From CALOFP01 sp942492635 (GTDB lineage Bacteria > UBP6 > UBA1177 > CALOFP01), in the NCBI GenBank assembly GCA_942492635.1, contig CALOFP010000004.1, positions 372,001 through 436,000 on the forward strand: a stretch of DNA of 64,000 nucleotides, written 5' to 3'. The number at the start of each line of letters is the position of its first letter. The stretch's first letter is position 1. Positions 25,523 through 32,530 of the stretch are shown in pieces. Made by a program: the position numbers and the translations under genes. The notes under the pieces are model-generated. The model was not told where the DNA came from. It made no database searches and was given only the letters and a program-made list of their open reading frames with translations.

Positions 25523-26473
25523 TTATTGTGGCCAGCCACATCCACCATCACTATAATCACCGTCAAATATACAAGGGCATTTGAATTTGAATTTGTTCGG
25601 AGTAATTATAACTTCTTGACCGCTGCTACTTTCTAATTTACCAGAACTGAATGATATGTGACCTTCTAGAGATTCTTTATCAATGTATTTAGTTATGTTA
25701 ATTTCAAAGTTATCTGTTGAATTGTAACTAGTGTTAACTGAATAGTTAAAGGTGCCTTTGATATTTTTCAATTCGTTATTTATAGATTCTAGATAACTGG
25801 CTTCTTTAGGTAAAATGCTTTCAATTGTTCCACCTATAAATGGCGGACTAGCATTCTTGCTGGTGTGTATTGAAATACCAACAGCCCTTTTGTATGGCTC
25901 ACTATCATCTTTTATTGCTGAACAGGACAAGTACTTGAAAGTAATTTCTTCATTAATATCTCCTGTCACAGTTATCTTCCATGGACCACCATTTTCAAAG
26001 CTTTCACAGTTATCCCCTTTCCAGCCCTCTTCACATTCGCATTGTCCGGTGGATGCATTACAGGTGCCGTGATCGTTGCAATCTTTCCCAGCGCAGGGAT
26101 CGGAAGTGCCTTTCTCAACGCAGTTTGTGCCCTGTGCGTTATAGCCCTGTTCACAGTTGCAGGCGGGCTTTCCGTCTTTCTCGTAGCAGTTGCCGTGTCC
26201 GGAGCATGTCACACCGGCGCAGGGATCCGATCCGGTGTCCGTACCATTACCGTCATCCAGGATACAATCGATTCCTTCAGCCACATAACCCTCTTCGCAG
26301 TTGCAGGAGACGAGATTGTCTCCTATTTCATAACAGGTACCGTGCCCGGAACAGGTAACACCCTTGCACGGTCCACTGCCTCCTCCGACGGAAACTCCAT
26401 CGTCATCATCATCCCCGGCACATGAAACAAAACAAAGTGAAAGCAATAGAAATAAAATCGAAGTCTTTTTCAT
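25523..26473 (-). CDS. EGF-repeat lipoprotein B
   Basis: 316 residues, same plan as lipoprotein A: lipobox FVSC, three EGF-like modules, a variable C-terminal domain with the shared frame GGPW..TGDINEE...FKCPC and a Cys-containing tail (DGGCGWPQ). A single GN pair in the linker. Unlike the other copies, no spike gene lies at its 3' end: its stop is 81 bases from the start of lipoprotein A, in that gene's upstream DNA, so the partner has probably been deleted. Likely expressed from the conserved upstream block 26474-26540. Confidence 0.85.
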   Translation of the reverse strand: MKKTSILFLLLSLCFVSCAGDDDDDGVSVGGGSGPCKGVTCSGHGTCYEIGDNLVSCNCEEGYVAEGIDCILDDGNGTDTGSDPCAGVTCSGHGNCYEKDGKPACNCEQGYNAQGTNCVEKGTSDPCAGKDCNDHGTCNASTGQCECEEGWKGDNCESFENGGPWKITVTGDINEEITFKYLSCSAIKDDSEPYKRAVGISIHTSKNASPPFIGGTIESILPKEASYLESINNELKNIKGTFNYSVNTSYNSTDNFEINITKYIDKESLEGHISFSSGKLESSSGQEVIITPNKFKFKCPCIFDGDYSDGGCGWPQ

Positions 26474-26836
26474 TAAATACCCCATTTCGTATTAGCATTT
26501 TTATTAAAACATTTCTGATTATAGAAATCTATTTCAAAAGAAGCAAATTTATGTTGCTCAATAAAAGCAGGGAGATGCTATGATTCAATTACAGGGGCGA
26601 ATTTAATTTGGAAGCCCTCTTTAAAAGGGACTATCCCAAACAGTCAGGAACAGTACTGAATTTTTCCGGAAAGGAGTTTTTGTTACTCTCTGTCGAATTC
26701 TTCCTGTGATCTTAAAAGATATCTATTTTGGCAGCCGAACAATCAAAATTCCCAATGAAATTTCAACTGCAATATTCAAAAAAATGTAGATACAGTTAGC
26801 CCGTAGTAGAACCAAAACAATAGAGGAGATAAAAAA
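26474..26836. repeat. Duplicated divergent intergenic block, copy 1
   Basis: Nearly identical to 28450-28812. It should hold the promoters for a lipoprotein (minus) and a spike gene (plus). Inside, ATGATTCAATTACAGGGGCG at about 26579 starts a short frame that breaks quickly; fragments in shifted frames (SGKEFLLLSVEFF, DIYFGSRTIKIPNEIS) read like remains of another small tail gene. Confidence 0.75.
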
Positions 26837-27454
26837 ATGCTTAGAGAAGGAATCGTACTATCAAACAATCCGGAACAGGCAACCGTAAAAGTAGGTTTTC
26901 CACCGGATGAAAACTTTTTCTGCACAATGAAAGTCGCATATGCCGGCACATTTGGAAATAAACATTTCTGGCTGCCGCAAAAGGGTGAAAAAGTTATCTG
27001 CATAATGTCCGATTGCCATCAGTGGGGTTACATTATCAGATCGGCCTACACACCGCCGGTCGAAGCACACAAACTTCCTGAAGGGGCAATTAGTGACAAG
27101 AACGTAATCCTTGAACTGAATGATTGTGAAGATTACGTTGTTCGAATAAATTCAGGAGATGAAACAAAAACTGAACTTTTCCTCAAAAAGGACGGAACAG
27201 TGTCTATAAAAGGTAAAATTACACTGGATGGAGAAACTGTTATTAATGGTGACACAACAATCAACGGGGCCGTTTCAGCAACGGGAGATATAACATCCGA
27301 AGGAAATATCGGAGCGCATTATGACATAACCGACCAAGTTGTTACAAATGCTAGTGATAGTATGAGGCAGATGAAATTAGTTTTTAAAACACACTTTCAT
27401 ACAGGTAATTTGGGAGCACCAACCCCCCTTTCTTCACCACCAATGAGACCTTAG
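26837..27454 (+). CDS. Phage baseplate spike protein, gpV-like, copy 2 (intact)
   Basis: 205 residues with GAGGAG ahead of the ATG. N-terminal OB-like part (EGIVLSNNPEQATVKV...KGEKVICI), a middle of short repeating beta strands (KGKITLDGETVINGDTTING) like the triangular beta-helix of gpV/VgrG spikes, and an end with KTHFHTGNLGAPTPL, the HxH iron-binding tip motif. Such proteins form the trimer tip that pierces the target membrane in contractile tails. This is the only intact copy here. It faces lipoprotein C, 62 bases apart, tail to tail. Confidence 0.85.
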   Translation: MLREGIVLSNNPEQATVKVGFPPDENFFCTMKVAYAGTFGNKHFWLPQKGEKVICIMSDCHQWGYIIRSAYTPPVEAHKLPEGAISDKNVILELNDCEDYVVRINSGDETKTELFLKKDGTVSIKGKITLDGETVINGDTTINGAVSATGDITSEGNIGAHYDITDQVVTNASDSMRQMKLVFKTHFHTGNLGAPTPLSSPPMRP

Positions 27455-27516
27455 AAATTTTTCTTTTAACAAGAAATGCTAGCTGGAGGGTCTATCTTGA
27501 TTTGATATAGGGAGGG

Positions 27517-28449
27517 CTAGTAATCATTCAAAGGACACTTAAAATCAAATATCTTTGGATCTACATTTATAACTTTTTCTGAAGTATTTGTTTTTGATCG
27601 CCAGAACTTCCCGTATTTGAGTTCTACTCTTCCAGAAATAGCATTATTGTCATAACTGACAACATTCACACTTATCGGTTCAGCATAATTCTCTGGTGCA
27701 GGCACATGAGTTAAATACATGTTTCCACTTCTTGTACTTAAGTAGGCGTTTGTATAATCATCTTTGACGTTATATTGTCTTGCAATATTTCCTTCAATAT
27801 TAAAACTAACTAATATTTTAGGATCATAATATTTTTGTTCAGCCAACTCTATAGTAATAGCTTTTTTGCCATTGTTTGTGGTGCTATCGCTTTTGTAACA
27901 GTAGATACTTTCAAAGTTATACTCCTCATTAACATCTCCAGTCACCGCAACTTTCCACGGACCACCATTATTAAAATTTTCACAATCGTCCCCTTTCCAG
28001 CCCTCTTCACATTCGCACTGTCCTGTGGATGCATTGCAGGTGCCGTGATTGTTGCAGTCTTTTCCTGCACACGGGTCGGAAGTTCCCTCTTCAATGCAGT
28101 TTGTGCCCTGTGCGTTATAGCCCTGTTCGCAGTTGCAGGCGGGCTTTCCGTCTTTCTCGTAGCAGTTACCGTGTCCGGAGCATGTCACACCGGCGCAGGG
28201 ATCCGATCCGGTGTCCGTACCGTTACCGTCATCCAGGACACAATCGATTCCTTCAGCCACATAACCCTCTTCGCAGTTGCAGGAGACGAGATTGTCTCCT
28301 ATTTCATAACAGGTCCCATGCCCGGAACAGGTAACACCCTTGCAAGGCCCACTGCCTCCTCCGACGGAAACTCCATCGTCATCATCTTCTCCGGCACATG
28401 AAACAAAACAAAGTGAAAGCAATAGAAATAAAATCGAAGTCTTTTTCAT
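27517..28449 (-). CDS. EGF-repeat lipoprotein C
   Basis: 310 residues, same N-terminal plan as A, B and D with one GN pair. The C-terminal domain (GGPWKVAVTGDVNEEYNFESIYC...) is the most different of the four and ends FKCPLNDY, lacking the usual CPC. Convergent with spike copy 2. Function unknown; lipid-anchored in the envelope. The C-terminal fold is presumably a beta-sandwich from the alternating pattern, which is a guess. Confidence 0.85.
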   Translation of the reverse strand: MKKTSILFLLLSLCFVSCAGEDDDDGVSVGGGSGPCKGVTCSGHGTCYEIGDNLVSCNCEEGYVAEGIDCVLDDGNGTDTGSDPCAGVTCSGHGNCYEKDGKPACNCEQGYNAQGTNCIEEGTSDPCAGKDCNNHGTCNASTGQCECEEGWKGDDCENFNNGGPWKVAVTGDVNEEYNFESIYCYKSDSTTNNGKKAITIELAEQKYYDPKILVSFNIEGNIARQYNVKDDYTNAYLSTRSGNMYLTHVPAPENYAEPISVNVVSYDNNAISGRVELKYGKFWRSKTNTSEKVINVDPKIFDFKCPLNDY

Positions 28450-28812
28450 TAAATACCCCATTTTGTATTAGCATTTTCATTAAAACATTTCTGATTATAG
28501 AAATCTATTTCAAAAGAAGCAAATTTATGTTGCTCAATAAAAGCAGGGAGATGCTATGATTCAATTACAGGGGCGAATTTAATTTGGAAGCCCTCTTTAA
28601 AAGGGACTATCCCAAACAGTCAGGAACAGTACTGAATTTTTCCGGAAAGGAGTTTTTGTTACTCTCTGTCGAATTCTTCCTGTGATCTTAAAAGATATCT
28701 ATTTTGGCAGCCGAACAATCAAAATTCCCAATGAAATTTCAACTGCAATATTCAAAAAAATGTAGATACAGTTAGCCCGTAGTAGAACCAAAACAATAGA
28801 GGAGATAAAAAA
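28450..28812. repeat. Duplicated divergent intergenic block, copy 2
   Basis: Matches 26474-26836 almost base for base. The identity continues into both flanking genes, for about 300 bases of the spike gene and about 530 of the lipoprotein gene. Confidence 0.8.
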
Positions 28813-29433
28813 ATGCTTAGAGAAGGAATCGTACTATCAAACAATCCGGAACAGGCAACCGTAAAAGTAGGTTTTCCACCGGATGAAAACTTTTTCTGCA
28901 CAATGAAAGTCGCATATGCCGGCACATTTGGAAATAAACATTTCTGGCTGCCGCAAAAGGGTGAAAAAGTTATCTGCATAATGTCCGATTGCCATCAGTG
29001 GGGTTACATTATCAGATCGGCCTACACACCGCCGGTCGAAGCACACAAACTTCCTGAAGGGGCAATTAGTGACAAGAACGTAATCCTTGAGCTGAATGAT
29101 TGTGAAGATTACGTTGTTTGAATAAATTCTGGAGATGAAACAAAAACAGAACTATTCCTTAAAAAGGACGGAACAGTGTCTATAAAAGGGAAGATTACAC
29201 TCGATGGAGAAACTGTTATTAATGGTGACACGCAGATCTCTGGAAATTTAACTGTCGATGAAGCGTTATCTGTTGAAAATGGGAATATTAAAGCCAAGAA
29301 AGGGGATGTGATGGATGGAAAATTTAAAAGCCAAACTGCAAGATCTATGGCTGATATGCGATTGAAATATAATACTCATATGCACTCTGGCAACTTAGGT
29401 GCACCGACACCTCTCAACCCTCCAAACATGTAA
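28813..29433 (+). pseudogene. gpV-like spike gene, copy 3, with a nonsense codon
   Basis: The frame is open for 206 codons except for TGA at 29119-29121, where intact copy 2 has CGA (Arg). The first 102 residues equal those of copy 2. After about 29235 the sequence differs (QISGNLTVDEALSVENGN) but keeps the spike end NTHMHSGNLGAPTPL. A single C to T change explains the break. Two bases separate its stop from that of lipoprotein D. It may be dead or read through at low level. Confidence 0.85.
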
Positions 29434-29435
29434 TA

Positions 29436-30386
29436 TTACCTTGGCGTTCCACATTCTGATGAATTTTGACCATTAAATATACAAGGACATTTAAAATTAA
29501 ACTTGTAGGGGTTCACTATTATTTGTTTCCCATTTTCACTACTTTCCATTACGCCATCTTTTATATTGAAACTACCCTCAAGTGCTACATCTTTCACATA
29601 ATTAGTTATTGTTAAACTTATGTTGTCTCGCCAAGTTGTGTAATAGGTATCTTTATTGTTTTCATATCCACCATACAAATTATTCTCTGGTGCAACATAT
29701 TCCTTTGCTTTAATATTGATATCATCCATTGAAAGTTTTACAGATGGGGGGGTCCCATTAGTACTGGAGTGTAGTTGAATTGAAATATAATTCTGATCAT
29801 CTCTGACTGCACAAAATATATATTTCAACTCACTGTTTTCATTAACATCACCAGTCACCGCAACTTTCCACGGGCCACCATTATCAAAATTTTCACAACC
29901 GTCCCCTTTCCAGCCCTCTTCGCATTCGCACTGGCCGGTTGATGCATTACAGGTGCCGTGATCGTTGCAATCTTTTCCTGCACATGGGTCGGAAGTTCCC
30001 TCTTCAACGCAGTTTGTGCCCTGTGCGTTGTATCCCTGTTCACAGTTGCAGGCGGGCTTTCCGTCTTTCTCGTAGCAGTTACCGTGTCCGGAGCATGTCA
30101 CACCGGCGCAGGGATCCGATCCGGTGTCGGTGCCGTTACCGTTACCGTTACCGTTACCGTTACCGTCATCCAGGATACAATCGATTCCTTCAGCCACATA
30201 ACCCTCTTCGCAGTTGCAGGAGACGAGATTGTCTCCTATTTCATAACAGGTACCGTGCCCGGAACAGGTAACACCCTTGCACGGTCCACTGCCTCCTCCG
30301 ACGGAAACTCCATCGTCATCATCTTCTCCGGCACATGAAACAAAACAAAGTGAAAGCAATAGAAATAAAATCGAAGTCTTTTTCAT
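29436..30386 (-). CDS. EGF-repeat lipoprotein D
   Basis: 316 residues. Lipobox FVSC, three EGF-like modules, and the longest linker of the four with (GN)5. The C-terminal domain starts GGPWKVAVTGDVNENSELKY and ends FKCPCIFNGQNSSECGTPR. It shares the frame Y...D.ISLTI..YV....LEG with A and B while most positions differ. Convergent with spike copy 3. Probably an outer-membrane or periplasmic lipoprotein. Confidence 0.85.
   Translation of the reverse strand: MKKTSILFLLLSLCFVSCAGEDDDDGVSVGGGSGPCKGVTCSGHGTCYEIGDNLVSCNCEEGYVAEGIDCILDDGNGNGNGNGNGTDTGSDPCAGVTCSGHGNCYEKDGKPACNCEQGYNAQGTNCVEEGTSDPCAGKDCNDHGTCNASTGQCECEEGWKGDGCENFDNGGPWKVAVTGDVNENSELKYIFCAVRDDQNYISIQLHSSTNGTPPSVKLSMDDINIKAKEYVAPENNLYGGYENNKDTYYTTWRDNISLTITNYVKDVALEGSFNIKDGVMESSENGKQIIVNPYKFNFKCPCIFNGQNSSECGTPR
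30133..30162. repeat. Hexanucleotide repeat (CCGTTA)5 in lipoprotein D
   Basis: Five perfect units in frame, coding Gly-Asn. Copy number differs between the four paralogs (3, 1, 1, 5). Confidence 0.85.
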
Positions 30387-30734
30387 TAAATACCCCATTT
30401 CGTATTAGCATTTTCATTAAAACATTTCTGATTATAGAAATCTATTTCAAAAGAAGCAAATTTATGTTAGTTAATAAAAGTAGGGATATGCGATAATCCA
30501 ATTAGAGGGTCGAATTTAATTTGGAAGCCTTCTTTAAAAAGTTCTATACCTAGGAGCTTATGAAATAGCCAGGAAGAGTACTGTAGTTTTCAGGAAATGA
30601 CCTTCTGTTGACCGATCTGCAATCAGCTAGCTGTTGCCATCCATCAACCCTGATGTAAAACCTAAGACTTGTTCTGCGGCCAGCAACTCAAAATGAACGC
30701 CATCATCACGCTAATTTTTACAAATGTAATAACA

Positions 30735-30917
30735 CAATTTCCGGCTACAATGAGACCTCAAAAAAATTAGTTAGCTCTTACCGGGCGTTTATTCGGGTCC
30801 GATATTTTTAATTTCTGTAATTCAAAGGTTGGGAAGACTTCGATATTTGTTTTATGATCATGTCAGACGCTGATTGCGGGTGGAAAAAGTTTTTACAGAT
30901 CTTTTAATTTCTGCCAT
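30735..30917. repeat. Island-flanking repeat, copy B
   Basis: Matches copy A at 16513-16810 in the same orientation, without the 75-base insert. Its 5' part carries the short frame ending at TAG 30769 that resembles 21233-21370. Confidence 0.65.
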
Positions 30918-30963
30918 TTTCGTGTTTCCTGCGGATCTTTATTGGGGAATAACCCCTCCACCG

Positions 30964-31045
30964 CCTCCCCTCACAATGAGGGGAGGGACCCGCTGAACTG
31001 GTATAAGAATAACTCTCCCCGGCCCTCTCTTTGAAAAAGAGAGGG
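30964..31045. repeat. Two hairpins, dispersed-repeat type
   Basis: CCTCCCCTC-ACAAT-GAGGGGAGG (30964-30986) and CCCTCTCTTT with AAAGAGAGGG (31023-31045). Such pairs are common in small intergenic mobile repeats. Confidence 0.5.
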
Positions 31046-31109
31046 AGATCATGTCGTCTTTCATGTTAAGATAGTTCCTACTACCTAAAATTTGAATATG
31101 GAGGATGTT

Positions 31110-32093
31110 ATGGAAAACCGTTTCCCAAAACCGGTGATTTTTGCCAGCAGGTGCCTGGGGTTCGCTAAATGCAGGTACAACGGAATTACTATGCCGTCGC
31201 CTTTTATTGATGCGCTGGGGCCTTTTGTGGAGTTTGTTACGACATGCGCGGAGGTGGATATCGGTCTCGGTATTCCGCGTCCGACTGTGAGGCTTGTGCA
31301 GAACGGTTCGGAGATCCAACTAATTCAACCGAAGACGGGAAGGGACTGTACCGATGATATGAAGGGGCGGGCGGAAAAATATTTCGATGAGATAGGGGTT
31401 CTCGACGGCTGCGTTTTCAAGAGCAGGTCGCCTTCCTGCGGAATCAAGGATGTGAAGATCTATAAAAATGCGGAAAAGGGCGCGGCGGTAAGTAAGGGTG
31501 TGGGCCTTTTTGCGGAAAGAGCGTTTGAGAAATTCCCGCTTATTGCAATTGAGGATGAGGGGAGGCTGACCGATTTCAATATCCGCAACTATTTTTACAC
31601 CCACATTTTTACTCGTGCCAAATTCCGGGAAGTGAAAAAAAGGGGAACTGTTCACGATCTGATGGAGTTTCACGCCCGAAACAAATATCTTTTCATGACC
31701 TACAACCAGTCGAAAATGAGGGAAATGGGAAAAACCGTGGCAAATCATGAGAAGAGAAGTCTGGATGAAGTTTTTTTCAGGTACGAAGAACTTCTGGGCG
31801 AACTTTTTGCTAAAAATGCGAGATTCACAAGTCACATAAACACGATGCAGCACATTTTCGGATACTTTTCCAAGGATCTCGATCAGGGAGAAAAGGCTTT
31901 CTTTGCGGACTATCTTGAAAAATATCGAAATCACAAGGTTCCTCTTCTTTCCATCCTGGTGCTGCTCAAAGCGTGGGCGGTAAGATTCAACGATGAATAT
32001 CTTTTGAAGCAGAGCTATTTCGAGCCCTATCCCGAAGAACTTTTTTCTGTCAGGGATTCAGGCAAAGAGTGCAGCAGACAGGAGCGGAGGTGA
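31110..32093 (+). CDS. DUF523/DUF1722 (YbgA-type) fusion protein
   Basis: 327 residues. The N-terminal half is DUF523, with CLGFAKCRYNG and later SRSPSCGIKD, conserved Cys that may bind metal. The C-terminal half is DUF1722 (FHARNKYLFMTYNQ...LGELFA). The fusion is widespread and poorly characterised; in some bacteria it sits with photolyase or DNA-repair genes, which are not seen here. Start 31110 is preferred because GGAGG lies 5 bases ahead. The next gene's ribosome site lies in its last codons, so the three genes from here form an operon. Confidence 0.85.
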   Translation: MENRFPKPVIFASRCLGFAKCRYNGITMPSPFIDALGPFVEFVTTCAEVDIGLGIPRPTVRLVQNGSEIQLIQPKTGRDCTDDMKGRAEKYFDEIGVLDGCVFKSRSPSCGIKDVKIYKNAEKGAAVSKGVGLFAERAFEKFPLIAIEDEGRLTDFNIRNYFYTHIFTRAKFREVKKRGTVHDLMEFHARNKYLFMTYNQSKMREMGKTVANHEKRSLDEVFFRYEELLGELFAKNARFTSHINTMQHIFGYFSKDLDQGEKAFFADYLEKYRNHKVPLLSILVLLKAWAVRFNDEYLLKQSYFEPYPEELFSVRDSGKECSRQERR

Positions 32094-32095
32094 AG

Positions 32096-32530
32096 ATGAA
32101 AGATGTCATGCAGGTTGTCAGATCAATTCTGGAAGATCAGAAATGCGGAGTAATCGGATCAAATCGCAGGAATTCTCCATATCTCAATCTTGTCGCTTTT
32201 GCCTGTGCCGGTGATTTGAGGACGCTTCTTTTCGTAACTTCAAAATCGACCAGGAAATACGAAAATATCTGTAACGACAGTAATGTCTCGATGCTGATCG
32301 ACAGCAGGGGAAACAGTCCGAAGGATTTCAGGGATGCCATGGCCGTGACGGCATTCGGGAATGCAAATGTGACGGAAGATCCGGGACATCGAACTCTTTT
32401 TCTCCAAAAACATCCCTATCTCCAAGAGTTTGTTGAATCTCCCACAACGGTGATTTTCCGCCTGGACGTTTCCAGCTACACCGTTGTTGCCAATTTTCAG
32501 CATGTCACGGAGGTGAATTTTGATGAATAA
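32096..32530 (+). CDS. Pyridoxamine-phosphate-oxidase-fold (split barrel) FMN-binding protein
   Basis: 144 residues. The sequence pattern (NSPYLNLVAFA...LLFVTSKSTRKYENI...NVSMLIDSR) is the first half of the FMN-binding split barrel, where the S/T-K-N region binds flavin phosphate. Family members reduce or oxidise small substrates or bind haem; the exact one cannot be told. Start 32096 with GGAGGTGA ahead, two bases after the upstream stop. Confidence 0.72.
   Translation: MKDVMQVVRSILEDQKCGVIGSNRRNSPYLNLVAFACAGDLRTLLFVTSKSTRKYENICNDSNVSMLIDSRGNSPKDFRDAMAVTAFGNANVTEDPGHRTLFLQKHPYLQEFVESPTTVIFRLDVSSYTVVANFQHVTEVNFDE

Larger units (their letters stand above)
30387..31109. other. Island end: decayed copy of the spike-lipoprotein upstream block
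   Basis: The first 70 bases match the other lipoprotein upstream regions. From about 30470 to 30620 the match to 26540-26700 fades (TCAGGAACAGTACTG against CCAGGAAGAGTACTG), so a spike gene probably once followed. Then comes flanking repeat copy B and two hairpins before the next gene. Confidence 0.6.

Noticed and set aside
30121..30170. CRISPR-like short repeats
   Set aside because: They are tandem hexanucleotides inside a coding region, with no spacers or cas genes.
24831..30338. Long hydrophobic ORFs on the plus strand opposite the lipoprotein genes (for example 24831-25394, 26042-26425, 27835-28401)
   Set aside because: They are the reverse reading of Cys/Gly-rich EGF repeats, lack ribosome sites, and their hydrophobic text follows from the opposite codons.
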